From Streptomyces puniciscabiei (GTDB taxonomy: Bacteria; Actinomycetota; Actinomycetes; Streptomycetales; Streptomycetaceae): a DNA stretch of 64,000 nucleotides. The stretch lies in contig NZ_VFNX01000001.1 of NCBI RefSeq assembly GCF_006715785.1, positions 1,564,501 to 1,628,500 on the forward strand. The letters run 5' to 3'. Of this stretch, positions 45,186 to 54,597 are shown piece by piece. Both the position numbers and the translations under genes were made by a program. Under the pieces are notes generated by a model. It saw only the letters and a list, made by a program, of their open reading frames with translations, did not search any database and was not told where the DNA came from. Position 1 is the stretch's first letter; every line of letters starts with the position of its first letter.

Positions 45186-47261
45186 GTGACGCGCAGCGTG
45201 TACGTGACCGGGATCGACCGCGGTGACGGCCGCCAGGTCGTGGAGCTCGGAGTCATGGAGCTCCTGACCAGGCAGGTCGACCGGGTGGGCGTGTTCCGTC
45301 CGCTCGTGCACGACGGCCCGGACCGGCTGTTCGAGCTGCTGCGCGCCCGGTACCGCCTCTCGCAGGATCCGGCGACGGTCTACGGCATGGACTACCACGA
45401 GGCGTCCGCGCTCCAGGCCGAGCAGGGTACCGACGAGCTGGTCTCCGCGCTGGTCGACCGCTTCCACCTGGTGGCGCGAGACTACGACGTGGTCCTCGTC
45501 CTCGGCACCGACTTCGCCGACACCCAGCTGCCCGACGAGCTGTCCCTGAACGCACGCCTCGCCAACGAGTTCGGCGCCTCCGTGATCCCGGTGGTCGGCG
45601 GCCGCAGGCAGACCACCGAGTCCGTGCTCGCCGAGACCCGCAACGCCTACCGGGCGTACGACGGCCTCGGCTGCGACGTGCTGGCCATGGTCACCAACCG
45701 GGTGGCCGCCGAGGACCGCGACGAGATCGCCGGGCGGCTCGCGGACCGGCTGCCCGTGCCCTGTTACGTCGTGCCCGACGAGCCGGCGCTGTCCGCGCCG
45801 ACCGTCTCCCAGATCGCCCAGGCCCTCGACGCCAGGGTGCTGCTCGGCGACGACTCCGGACTGGCCCGGGACGCCCTCGGCTTCGTCTTCGGCGGCGCGA
45901 TGCTGCCCAACCTGCTCGGCGCCCTGACCCCCGGCTGCCTGGTCGTGACCCCGGGCGACCGGGCCGACCTGGTCGTCGGCTCGCTGGCCGCGCACAGCGC
46001 CGGCACCCCGCCGATAGCCGGCGTGCTGCTCACCCTGAACGAGGTGCCGAGCGAGGAGATCCTCACCCTCGCCGCCCGCCTCGCCCCCGGCACCCCGGTG
46101 CTCTCCGTGACCGGCAACAGCTTCCCCACCGCCGAGCAGCTGTTCTCCCTGGAGGGCAAGCTGAACGCGGCCACCCCGCGCAAGGCGGAGCGGGCGCTCG
46201 GCCTGTTCGAGCGGTACGCCGACACCGCCGACCTGGCCCGCCGGGTCTCCGCGCCGAGCAGCGACCGGGTCACCCCGATGATGTTCGAGCACAAGCTGCT
46301 GGAGCAGGCCCGCTCGGACAAGCGCCGGGTCGTGCTGCCGGAGGGCACCGAGGAGCGGGTGCTGCACGCGGCCGAGGTGCTGCTGCGCCGCGGAGTGTGT
46401 GACCTGACCCTGCTCGGGCCGGAGGACCAGATCCGCAAGAAGGTCGCCGACCTCGGTATCGACCTCGGCGACACGCAGCTGATCGACCCGGCCACCTCGG
46501 AACTGCGCGACGCGTTCGCCGAGAAGTACGCCGCACTGCGCGCCCACAAGGGCGTCACGGCCGAGCTGGCCTACGACGTCGTCTCGGACGTCAACTACTT
46601 CGGCACCCTGATGGTCCAGGAGGGCCTGGCCGACGGCATGGTGTCCGGGTCCGTGCACTCCACGGCGGCCACCATCCGGCCCGCCTTCGAGATCATCAAG
46701 ACCAAGCCCGAGTCGTCGATCGTCTCGTCCGTCTTCTTCATGTGCCTGGCCGACAAGGTGCTGGTCTACGGCGACTGCGCGGTCAACCCGGACCCGAACG
46801 CGCAGGCGCTCGCGGACATCGCCATCCAGTCGGCGACCACGGCCGCGCAGTTCGGCGTGGAGCCGAGGATCGCGATGCTGTCGTACTCCACCGGCACCTC
46901 CGGATCGGGCGCCGACGTGGACAAGGTGCGCGAGGCCACCGAGCTGGCCCGCTCGCGCCGGCCCGACCTGAAGATCGAGGGCCCGATCCAGTACGACGCG
47001 GCGGTGGAGCCGTCCGTCGCCGCGACCAAGCTGCCGGACTCCGATGTGGCCGGGCAGGCGACGGTTCTGATCTTCCCGGACCTCAATACGGGCAACAACA
47101 CCTACAAGGCCGTACAGCGCTCGGCCGGCGCGATCGCCGTCGGACCGGTCCTGCAGGGACTGCGCAAGCCGGTCAACGACCTGTCCCGGGGCGCGCTCGT
47201 CCAGGACATCGTGAACACCGTCGCCATCACGGCGATCCAGGCCCAGACGCCCGCCAACTGA
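45186..47261 (+). CDS. pta: Phosphate acetyltransferase
   Basis: The 691-residue long-form Pta makes acetyl phosphate from acetyl-CoA. It has an N-terminal P-loop-like (CobB/AAA_26) domain (about 1-200, whose usual Gly-Lys-Ser/Thr loop is degenerate here), a DRTGG domain (about 215-330) and the C-terminal catalytic PTA_PTB domain (about 365-690; MMFEHKLLEQA, VSGSVHSTAATIRPAF). GTG 45186 has GGAG 9 bases upstream. The ackA start follows 11 bp after its stop. Confidence 0.95.
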   Translation: MTRSVYVTGIDRGDGRQVVELGVMELLTRQVDRVGVFRPLVHDGPDRLFELLRARYRLSQDPATVYGMDYHEASALQAEQGTDELVSALVDRFHLVARDYDVVLVLGTDFADTQLPDELSLNARLANEFGASVIPVVGGRRQTTESVLAETRNAYRAYDGLGCDVLAMVTNRVAAEDRDEIAGRLADRLPVPCYVVPDEPALSAPTVSQIAQALDARVLLGDDSGLARDALGFVFGGAMLPNLLGALTPGCLVVTPGDRADLVVGSLAAHSAGTPPIAGVLLTLNEVPSEEILTLAARLAPGTPVLSVTGNSFPTAEQLFSLEGKLNAATPRKAERALGLFERYADTADLARRVSAPSSDRVTPMMFEHKLLEQARSDKRRVVLPEGTEERVLHAAEVLLRRGVCDLTLLGPEDQIRKKVADLGIDLGDTQLIDPATSELRDAFAEKYAALRAHKGVTAELAYDVVSDVNYFGTLMVQEGLADGMVSGSVHSTAATIRPAFEIIKTKPESSIVSSVFFMCLADKVLVYGDCAVNPDPNAQALADIAIQSATTAAQFGVEPRIAMLSYSTGTSGSGADVDKVREATELARSRRPDLKIEGPIQYDAAVEPSVAATKLPDSDVAGQATVLIFPDLNTGNNTYKAVQRSAGAIAVGPVLQGLRKPVNDLSRGALVQDIVNTVAITAIQAQTPAN

Positions 47262-47272
47262 CCACAGAGAGC

Positions 47273-48493
47273 ATGACCATCACCGTGACCGCGACCCGTG
47301 TCCTCGTCCTCAACTCCGGCTCCTCGTCGGTGAAGTACCAGCTGCTCGACATGCGCGACGAAAGCCGGCTGGCCGTCGGCCTGGTGGAGCGCATCGGCGA
47401 GCAGACCTCCCGGCTCAAGCACACCTGCCTCACCTCCGGCGACACCCGGGAGTACACCGGTCCGATGGCCGACCACGACGCCGCGCTGAAGGCGGTCGCC
47501 GAGGAGCTGAGCCGGGACGGCCTGGGCCTGGACTCGCCGGAACTGGCCGCGATCGGGCACCGGGTGGTGCACGGCGGGATGTTCTTCACCGAGCCCACCG
47601 TCATCGACGACGCGGTGCTCACCGAGATCGAGCGGCTGATCCCGGTCGCCCCGCTGCACAACCCGGCCAACCTGACCGGCATCCGCACGGCCCAGGCGCT
47701 GCGCCCCGACCTGCCCCAGGTCGCCGTCTTCGACACCGCCTTCCACACGACGATGCCGGAGCCGGCGGCGCGCTACGCGATCGACCCGAAGATCGCCGAC
47801 CGGCACCGCATCCGCCGCTACGGCTTCCACGGCACCTCGCACGCGTACGTCTCGCGGGAGACCGCGCGGCTGCTGGGCAGGGACCCGTCCGAGGTCAACG
47901 TGATCGTGCTGCACCTGGGCAACGGCGCGTCGGCGTCCGCGGTGGAGAAGGGCCGCTGCGTGGACACCTCCATGGGGCTCACGCCTTTGGAGGGGCTGGT
48001 GATGGGTACGCGCTCCGGTGATGTGGATCCGGCCGTCATCTTCCATTTGGCCCGGGTTGGGGATATGTCCATGGACGAGATCGACACTCTTCTCAACAAG
48101 AGGAGCGGTCTGTTCGGTCTGTGCGGGGACAACGACATGCGGGAGATCCGCCGCCGGATCGACGAGGGTGACGAAGAGGCCGCTCTCGCGTTCGACATTT
48201 ACATTCACCGGCTCAAGAAGTACATCGGCGCCTATTACGCCGTGCTCGGGAAGGTCGACGCGGTCGCGTTCACGGCCGGGGTCGGCGAGAACGCGGCGCC
48301 CGTGCGGGAGGCGGCGATCGTGGGCCTGGAGAGCCTTGGCCTGGCGGTCGACCCGGAGCTGAACGCGGTGCGAGCGGACGGGGCCAGGCTGATCTCGCCG
48401 AAGGATGCGCGTGTCGCCGTCGCCGTGGTGCCGACGGATGAAGAACTGGAGATCGCGACGCAGACCTACGCACTGGTCGGAAAGAACAACTGA
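47273..48493 (+). CDS. ackA: Acetate kinase
   Basis: The 406-residue acetokinase interconverts acetyl phosphate and acetate with ATP. It shows VLVLNSGSSSVKY, HRVVHGG, HLGNGASASAV and the phosphate-binding GTRSGDVDP. It is cotranscribed with pta, and the pair handles overflow acetate and acetyl-phosphate. The C-terminus ends shortly after GVGENAA. Confidence 0.96.
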   Translation: MTITVTATRVLVLNSGSSSVKYQLLDMRDESRLAVGLVERIGEQTSRLKHTCLTSGDTREYTGPMADHDAALKAVAEELSRDGLGLDSPELAAIGHRVVHGGMFFTEPTVIDDAVLTEIERLIPVAPLHNPANLTGIRTAQALRPDLPQVAVFDTAFHTTMPEPAARYAIDPKIADRHRIRRYGFHGTSHAYVSRETARLLGRDPSEVNVIVLHLGNGASASAVEKGRCVDTSMGLTPLEGLVMGTRSGDVDPAVIFHLARVGDMSMDEIDTLLNKRSGLFGLCGDNDMREIRRRIDEGDEEAALAFDIYIHRLKKYIGAYYAVLGKVDAVAFTAGVGENAAPVREAAIVGLESLGLAVDPELNAVRADGARLISPKDARVAVAVVPTDEELEIATQTYALVGKNN

Positions 48494-48540
48494 ATAGCAG
48501 CACCTGAGCGGTGCGGCACTCATTTGTATCTTCCGCCAGA

Positions 48541-48552
48541 CGGAATATTCCG
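48541..48552. promoter_or_regulatory. Perfect palindrome upstream of pyk
   Basis: CGGAATATTCCG is a perfect 12-bp palindrome in the 87-bp ackA-pyk gap, 28 bp upstream of the pyk start. It may be an operator or part of the pyk promoter. A TAGGAT box at 48569-48574 could be either a -10 or a ribosome-binding site. Confidence 0.4.
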
Positions 48553-48580
48553 TAGCGAAACAAACCGATAGGATCGCCCC

Positions 48581-50008
48581 ATGCGCCGTTCGAAAATCGT
48601 CTGTACTCTCGGCCCCGCGGTCGACTCCCACGAGATGCTCGTCGCCATGATCGAGGCGGGCATGAATGTGGCCCGGTTCAACTTCAGCCACGGCTCCCAC
48701 GCCGAGCACCAGGCGCGGTACGACCGCGTCCGGGCCGCGTCCAAGGAGACCGGCCGGCCCATCGGCGTCCTCGCCGACCTGCAGGGCCCGAAGATCCGCC
48801 TGGAGACCTTCGCCGAGGGCCCGGTCGAGCTCGAGCGGGGTGACGAGTTCGTCATCACCACCGAGGACGTGCCCGGCGACAAGAGCATCTGCGGTACGAC
48901 GTACAAGGGGCTGCCGGGCGACGTCTCGCGCGGCGACCAGGTCCTGATCAACGACGGCAACGTCGAGCTGAAGGTCCTGGACGTCGAGGGCCCCCGCGTG
49001 AAGACGATCGTCATCGAGGGCGGTGTCGTCTCCGACCACAAGGGCATCAACCTGCCCGGCGCGGCCGTCAACGTGCCCGCGCTGAGCGAGAAGGACATCG
49101 AGGACCTCCGCTTCGCCCTCCGCATGGGCTGCGACCTGGTCGCGCTGTCCTTCGTCCGGGACGCCAAGGACATCCAGGACGTGCACCGCGTCATGGACGA
49201 GGAGGGCCGCCGGGTCCCCGTCATCGCCAAGGTGGAGAAGCCGCAGGCGGTGGAGAACATGGAGGACGTCGTGATGGCGTTCGACGGCGTCATGGTCGCC
49301 CGCGGTGACCTCGCCGTCGAGTACCCGCTCGAGAAGGTCCCCATGGTGCAGAAGCGCCTGATCGAGCTGTGCCGGCGCAACGCCAAGCCGGTGATCGTGG
49401 CGACCCAGATGATGGAGTCGATGATCACCAACTCCCGCCCGACCCGCGCCGAGGCCTCCGACGTGGCCAACGCGATCCTGGACGGCGCGGACGCGGTCAT
49501 GCTGTCGGCCGAGTCCAGCGTGGGCGCGTACCCGGTCGAGACGGTCAAGACCATGTCGAAGATCGTCCAGGCGGCCGAGCAGGAGCTGCTCTCCAAGGGC
49601 CTGCAGCCGCTGGTGCCGGGCAAGAAGCCGCGCACTCAGGGCGGTTCGGTGGCCCGCGCGGCCTGCGAGATCGCCGACTTCCTCGGCGGCCGGGGCCTGA
49701 TCGCCTTCACCCAGTCCGGTGACACCGCGCGCCGTCTGTCCCGCTACCGCGCGGTCCAGCCGATCATCGCCTTCACCACGGACGAGAACACCCGCAACCA
49801 GCTCACCCTCAGCTGGGGCGTGGAGCCGCACGTCGTGCCGTTCGTGAACACCACGGACGAGATGGTCGACCTGGTGGACCAGGAGGTCGCCCGGCTCGGC
49901 CGCTTCGACGCCGGCGACACGGTCATCATCACCGCCGGCTCGCCCCCCGGCGTCGCCGGCACCACCAACATGCTCCGCGTGCACCACCTGAGCACGCAGA
50001 ACAACTGA
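48581..50008 (+). CDS. pyk: Pyruvate kinase
   Basis: The 475-residue enzyme transfers phosphate from PEP to ADP. It shows the N-terminal IVCTLGPA, the active-site AKVEKPQAVEN, and the metal/substrate ARGDLAVEYPLEKVP region, with an allosteric C-terminal domain. It follows pta-ackA by 87 bp, likely with its own promoter. A hairpin terminator follows. Confidence 0.96.
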   Translation: MRRSKIVCTLGPAVDSHEMLVAMIEAGMNVARFNFSHGSHAEHQARYDRVRAASKETGRPIGVLADLQGPKIRLETFAEGPVELERGDEFVITTEDVPGDKSICGTTYKGLPGDVSRGDQVLINDGNVELKVLDVEGPRVKTIVIEGGVVSDHKGINLPGAAVNVPALSEKDIEDLRFALRMGCDLVALSFVRDAKDIQDVHRVMDEEGRRVPVIAKVEKPQAVENMEDVVMAFDGVMVARGDLAVEYPLEKVPMVQKRLIELCRRNAKPVIVATQMMESMITNSRPTRAEASDVANAILDGADAVMLSAESSVGAYPVETVKTMSKIVQAAEQELLSKGLQPLVPGKKPRTQGGSVARAACEIADFLGGRGLIAFTQSGDTARRLSRYRAVQPIIAFTTDENTRNQLTLSWGVEPHVVPFVNTTDEMVDLVDQEVARLGRFDAGDTVIITAGSPPGVAGTTNMLRVHHLSTQNN

Positions 50009-50035
50009 CAGGCCCCACAAGGGCGTTGTACGGCG

Positions 50036-50070
50036 CTGAGGGCGCACCCTGGAGCAGGGGGCGCCCTCAG
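50036..50070. terminator. Hairpin terminator after pyk
   Basis: CTGAGGGCGC (50036-50045) pairs perfectly with GCGCCCTCAG (50061-50070) around a 15-nt loop, between pyk and a convergent gene. Confidence 0.75.
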
Positions 50071-50106
50071 CTGTGTGCGGCTCCCGAACGGGCTCTGCAG
50101 GACCGG

Positions 50107-51477
50107 TCAGTCGGTCGTGTACACGTGCATGCCGGGCACGTGCAGGTTGCCGCCGAACTGTGCCGCCTGGACCACCTTGACGTTGGTGAAGTAGATCAGC
50201 GGCAGGTTCAGCGGGGGCGGGCTGTCGGGGGTGAACGTCATTGGGATCAGGCCGAAGAGGTTGCCCGAGATGCTCTCGGTGTACATCGTGGTGGCGCCGC
50301 CCCGGATGGTGGACGTCGACCCGCCCGCCGCCTGCACGTGGTAGGTCTTGCCGGAGAGCTTGTCCTTCACCGTCTGGTGCAGGTCTCCGATGTCCGTGCC
50401 GTCGGAGATGACGTACTTCAGCACCTTCTTGGTGGTGCCGGAGGCCGTCTTCACCTCCACGATGCCCTGGTAGTCGGCGCCCTTGAGCAGCAGCGAGCTG
50501 GCGCTGAGGTACCAGGGGTCGTCCGCCACCGGCACCTTGTTGTCGACACCGCCCTGGTCGGTCGTGGCCGCCGGGCAGTTCTCCGCCGAGGTGGAGGAGC
50601 TCGCCGACGGGCTCGGCGTGGCGGACGCGGCCGCGTCCTTGACGGTCTTGGTGGCGTCCCCGGCCGTCTTGGAGACCGTGTCGGTGGTCTTCTTCACCGT
50701 GTCCCCGACCGTCTTGGTGGCCTTGGAGACGGTGTCGCCCAGGGTGTCGGTGGCCTTGGAACCGGACGACGAGGTACCCGACGGGGACGCGGAGTCCGAG
50801 GACGCGCTCGCCGACGGGGTCGCGGACGGCGTCGGGCTCGCGGACGAGCTGCCGGAGTCCGAGCTGCCGCCGCCGAGGATGCCGCCGAGCGTGTCGCCGA
50901 TGGTGCCCAGCAGGCCGCCGCTGCTCTTGGACGCGGACGGGGTGGGCGTGGCCGTGTCGCCGCTGGAGGACGACGAACCCGCGGAGCCGGAGCCCGAGTC
51001 CGAGCCGGACGAGCCGGAGGTCGCGGTCGGCGTGGGCGTGGCCTTGTCGCCGGAACCTGAATCCGGCGAAGAGGTCTTGCCCGCGTCCCCGGACTGGGAG
51101 CCCTTGGAGGCGCCGGCGCTCGCCGAGGGCGACGGCGTGGCCGTGTCGGCGCTCTTCGAGGCGGACGGCGAGGGCGAGGACGAGGCGTCCTTGGAGCTGT
51201 CCAGCGCCTTGACACAGTCCTTGTACTCGTCCGCCGTCAGGCTCTTGGCCGTGGTCGACGGGGACGGGCTGCCGCCGTTGCCGGCCGCGAGGGCCAGCGA
51301 GGACGTGAAGCCCATGCCCATCAGCACCGCCGTCGGCATCGCCACGGAGGCGATCGCCTTGCCGGCCGGCATGTGGAACCTGGTGAACAGCGGCTTCCTG
51401 GGGGCCGCGTGTCGGGGCCCGGTTCTCGCGCGGGACCCGTCCACATCGGTCCCGCGGGTCACCTCGTCAGCCGGCAC
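50107..51477 (-). CDS. Secreted/surface protein with Ser/Pro/Thr-rich stalk
   Basis: The 456-residue protein has an Arg-rich N-terminus, then a single hydrophobic signal-like segment (about 38-66, ending in LALAAG). A long low-complexity stalk of Ser, Ala, Thr, Pro and Gly (about 68-300) follows, and then a C-terminal folded domain (about 300-456) with a few conserved-looking segments (VQAAQFGGNLHVPGMH). The stalk could be glycosylated and cross the cell wall. GTG 51477 has GGGAGG upstream and lies inside the end of the DUF6114 gene, so the genes are coupled. Confidence 0.65.
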   Translation of the reverse strand: MPADEVTRGTDVDGSRARTGPRHAAPRKPLFTRFHMPAGKAIASVAMPTAVLMGMGFTSSLALAAGNGGSPSPSTTAKSLTADEYKDCVKALDSSKDASSSPSPSASKSADTATPSPSASAGASKGSQSGDAGKTSSPDSGSGDKATPTPTATSGSSGSDSGSGSAGSSSSSGDTATPTPSASKSSGGLLGTIGDTLGGILGGGSSDSGSSSASPTPSATPSASASSDSASPSGTSSSGSKATDTLGDTVSKATKTVGDTVKKTTDTVSKTAGDATKTVKDAAASATPSPSASSSTSAENCPAATTDQGGVDNKVPVADDPWYLSASSLLLKGADYQGIVEVKTASGTTKKVLKYVISDGTDIGDLHQTVKDKLSGKTYHVQAAGGSTSTIRGGATTMYTESISGNLFGLIPMTFTPDSPPPLNLPLIYFTNVKVVQAAQFGGNLHVPGMHVYTTD

Positions 51478-52021
51478 TGTGCCTCCCGTTCGCCCCGTTT
51501 GCCGGGCTCGTTCCTGACAGGTCGTTCTTCTCCAGCGCGTCCGGGTACTGCGCCGGCAGCTCCGCGGTCTGCGGGGCACCGCCCTCGCCCGGGGCCACCC
51601 CGGCCGGCGGCTGCGGCTGCGGCGGCGCGCCCGGCGCCCAGGCCACGGCCATGGCTCCGCCGATCAGCGAGAACAGGAAGCCGACGATGAAGCCGCCGAT
51701 GTTGGACAGCGGAATGGACACCAGCGCCAGCAGAATCGCCGCGACACCCGCGAAGACCCGGATGTGCAGCTGGAACCAGAGGGTGATGCCGAGGACCATG
51801 AGCAGCGCACCGATGATCAGGGAACTGGAGCCGCCGGGCGTCCCCATCGTCATCGTGAGGTGGCCCAGCTGCAGGTGTGCGTACGGAAAGTACAGGATGA
51901 GAAATCCGCCGAGCATGGTGAACAGTCCGGCCCAGAACGGACGGGTGCCCCGCCAGGCGCGGAACTGCAGCCTCCGGCGGGTGAACTGGCCGGGCGCGGC
52001 GGCAGAGGTCTCGGCGCTCAT
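51467..52021 (-). CDS. DUF6114 family membrane protein
   Basis: The 184-residue protein has a basic N-terminus and four predicted membrane helices (about 28-48, 60-80, 85-105, 108-130), then a Pro/Ala-rich tail. It fits the DUF6114 family, which almost always neighbours DUF6230 in Streptomyces. Start ATG 52021. The last 11 bp overlap the next gene. It may help place the secreted partners in the envelope. Confidence 0.75.
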   Translation of the reverse strand: MSAETSAAAPGQFTRRRLQFRAWRGTRPFWAGLFTMLGGFLILYFPYAHLQLGHLTMTMGTPGGSSSLIIGALLMVLGITLWFQLHIRVFAGVAAILLALVSIPLSNIGGFIVGFLFSLIGGAMAVAWAPGAPPQPQPPAGVAPGEGGAPQTAELPAQYPDALEKNDLSGTSPANGANGRHSAG

Positions 52022-52137
52022 GGAAAACAGCTCCCTGGTGCGGCGTTGCTGTGGTGGTGATGTGTGCCGCGTGTGAAAACGCGGCCGGAGTGACACGGGC
52101 GGGGGCGCCACCGGCTCCCCCGCCCGTCACCGAGTGC

Positions 52138-52770
52138 TCAGTAGCACTCGTGCGTACCCGTCTGCAGCGACATGTGCAGGCCGCTGAGCTTGAAGGTTCC
52201 GGCCGTGGTCGCCCAGGCCGTCTGCTTCACGTCGGTCAGCGTGGCCGAGTCGGCCTGCTGGGCGAACCCGTACGGGTTGGCCTGCTCGCCGCCGCCCTTC
52301 ATGCCGGGACCCTTGCTGGCGTCCTTGCCGGCCACACCGATGTCGATGTTGTTGAAGGTGGCGTCGGCGTTGAGGTCGGCGACGTCGATGTAGAGGTTGT
52401 CAGCCTCGACCGGCTTGTCGGCGCCCGCCTTCAGGACCAGGCTCACCGAGCCGAACAGCGGGATGTTCGGCGTGACGACGGACTGGCACATGTTGCTGAT
52501 CGTGGCCGACTTGAAGCCCGAGACCGCAACCGGGTGCGCCGTCTTCTGTCCGTCGAGGGTGTACCCGCTGTCGATCGCGCCGTACTGCTCGAAGCCCTGA
52601 CCGACGAGCTTGTCCGCCGTCACCTTGAACGACTGGCCCGACACGCTGAACGACGCCGCGAGAGCGCCCTGCGCGAGGGCGACACCTATGCACGCCGTGG
52701 CGGCCACGCTGGGCACCATGACCACAGCGAACCGCTTCCATCTGGTCCCGCCACGCACCTGGGACTCCAT
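52138..52770 (-). CDS. DUF6230 family secreted protein
   Basis: The 210-residue protein has a twin-basic N-terminus and a signal/hydrophobic segment (about 13-40), then a beta-rich exported domain with two cysteines (about Cys94 and Cys209). It was once annotated as cholesterol esterase in some genomes without evidence I can see here. GAAGGAGG is 5-6 bases upstream of ATG 52770. It leads the operon DUF6230-DUF6114-stalk protein. Confidence 0.75.
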   Translation of the reverse strand: MESQVRGGTRWKRFAVVMVPSVAATACIGVALAQGALAASFSVSGQSFKVTADKLVGQGFEQYGAIDSGYTLDGQKTAHPVAVSGFKSATISNMCQSVVTPNIPLFGSVSLVLKAGADKPVEADNLYIDVADLNADATFNNIDIGVAGKDASKGPGMKGGGEQANPYGFAQQADSATLTDVKQTAWATTAGTFKLSGLHMSLQTGTHECY

Positions 52771-53149
52771 ATTTCCTCCTTCTCGGACGTACATCTCCTG
52801 GCCCGGACCTCGCCCCGGAACGGTGGCTCAGCCAGGCAGGGATGGGAGAAGTGCTACGTCCTCGGGAAGGAGAGCGCCCGCGCTCGGTGGCGCGAACCGC
52901 GCCCGAATCACCGGCGATCACCCCCGAGCGACAACCACTGGTCGCGCCTGACACGCATCACGCACAACCTTGCTGGACAGGCTTCGCCGGATGGACGAAG
53001 ACCCCCCTGCCCTAGAGCCGGCGCCACTGCCGCCGGCTCTGCTCGGTGGGGACCCAGAGTCTCCCGTTACCCGACCGGCTGCCGGGGTACGGGAATGGAC
53101 CGAGCGTCGCCGATCGTGGTGCATTCTCGGCCCGGACACAAGGGGGTTC

Positions 53150-53345
53150 GTTACTGGCTAGTAACGGCCGGATAACCGGAGTACGACCGGCCGGTCTCGG
53201 AGTGCGACGCTCGGTGGCAACCAAGGGCAGAGCAAAGCCGTTGATCCCTGGACGAAACCAGACAGACCAACGGCTTCGGTTTACTCCGAGTAACAGTTTG
53301 CGCGATTACCAAGATTTGGTAAAGGCGAGTCACCGTGACGACTCG
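53150..53345. promoter_or_regulatory. Cluster of palindromes upstream of the DUF6230 operon
   Basis: Four inverted repeats lie in 200 bp: GTTACT-GGCT-AGTAAC (53150-53165), TTACTC-C-GAGTAA (53281-53293), TTACCAA-GAT-TTGGTAA (53306-53322) and CGAGTC-N8-GACTCG (53326-53345). The last may terminate the thioredoxin-like gene. The others look like operators. The surrounding 52771-53395 gap is unusually long and AT-richer than neighbouring sequence, and no gene was found in it. Confidence 0.5.
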
Positions 53346-53395
53346 TCGGCAAACCTTTCACCCCGGCATCACAAGCCGTGGCGTTTAGCAACTGG

Positions 53396-54364
53396 TCAGA
53401 ACAGGGCGCGCGCGAGGGCCCTTCGCGCGCCCACCACGCGCGGATCCTCGGGCCCGACGACCTCGAACAGTTCGAGCAGCCTGCGCCGCACGGTGTCCCG
53501 GTCGTCACCCAGCGTGCGCTGCACGGTCTCGATCAGCCGCCCGAAGGCGTCCTCGACGTGCCCGCCGACCAGATCCAGGTCCGCGGCGGCGATCTGCGCG
53601 TCGACGTCCTTGGGCCGCTCCGCGGCCTCCTGACGGACCTTCTGCGGGTCGAAGCCCTGCACCCGCTGCAACAGCTCCGCCTGCGCCAGGCCCAGCTTGG
53701 CCTCCGGGTGGGCCGGATCCTCGGCCAGCACGTTCTTGTAGGCCTGGATGGCGCCGCCCAGGTCGCCCGCGTCCAGCGCGTCGGCGGCGGCGTTCAGCGC
53801 CGCGTCGTACGGCCCCGCCTGCTCCTGCACGGGGGCCTGGCCGGGCCGGGCGTCCGGGTCGACGGTCAGGCCGGTGATGCCGAACCGCTGCTCGGCGACC
53901 TGCACCAGCTGGTCCAGGGTCTGCCGGATCTGCTGCTCGCCGGCCGCCCCCTGGAACAGCGGCAACGCCTGTCCGGCCACAACGGCGAACACGGCCGGGA
54001 TGCCCTGCACCCCGAACTGCTGCATCAGCATCTGGTTGGCGTCGACGTCGATCTTGGCGAGGAGGAAGCGCCCGTCGTACTCGACGGCCAGCCGCTCCAG
54101 GACCGGGCTCAGCTGCTTGCAGGGCTGACACCACTCGGCCCAGAAGTCGATGACGACGGGCACTTCGGCGGAGCGCTGGAGGACGTCCCTCTCGAAGCCC
54201 GCCTCATCGACGTCGATGACGAGATCGGCCGGTGCGACGGCACCCGTGCCACCCTGCCGGGCGGCCTCGGCGCGCGTCTGCTCGGCCTTGGCCTTGGCCT
54301 CCTGGGCCGCCTTCACCGCGGCGAGGTCGACGACGCCGCTCATGGACATGTTCCGTGGCTGCAT
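53396..54364 (-). CDS. Thioredoxin-like co-chaperone (YbbN/CnoX-type)
   Basis: The 322-residue protein has a thioredoxin domain with a WCQPC active site (Cys79, Cys82) and a C-terminal TPR-like helical region (about 190-322). CnoX-type proteins protect and hand over oxidised substrates to chaperones. The N-terminus (1-45) is Ala/Lys-rich. GGGGGAGGA lies upstream of ATG 54364. Confidence 0.88.
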   Translation of the reverse strand: MQPRNMSMSGVVDLAAVKAAQEAKAKAEQTRAEAARQGGTGAVAPADLVIDVDEAGFERDVLQRSAEVPVVIDFWAEWCQPCKQLSPVLERLAVEYDGRFLLAKIDVDANQMLMQQFGVQGIPAVFAVVAGQALPLFQGAAGEQQIRQTLDQLVQVAEQRFGITGLTVDPDARPGQAPVQEQAGPYDAALNAAADALDAGDLGGAIQAYKNVLAEDPAHPEAKLGLAQAELLQRVQGFDPQKVRQEAAERPKDVDAQIAAADLDLVGGHVEDAFGRLIETVQRTLGDDRDTVRRRLLELFEVVGPEDPRVVGARRALARALF

Positions 54365-54597
54365 GCGTCTATCCTCCCCCGTTACCGCGTCGGAATGAAA
54401 AAGTGTCGTGCGCGGGCGCCGGGTCCCCACCCCACGCCCCCGTGATCACCGCTCGCGTACGCCTCGTGTACGTCCATCACGAGCCTCGGCGAGCTTTCGC
54501 TACGAGTCGTAGCGTAATGCCATGCGGACCCCCCGCGACACCACGCGCCGGTGATCTCCCTCACGACCGCACAGATCCCGCCGGTTATGGTCAAGGG

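Noticed and set aside
45078..50047. Long antisense frames opposite pta, ackA and pyk
   Set aside because: Codon-bias shadows with biased composition and no family motifs; the sense genes are certain.
53151..53333. Small reverse-strand open frame of 60 codons in the palindrome block
   Set aside because: No ribosome-binding site, unusual composition, and it covers the palindromes; more likely non-coding.
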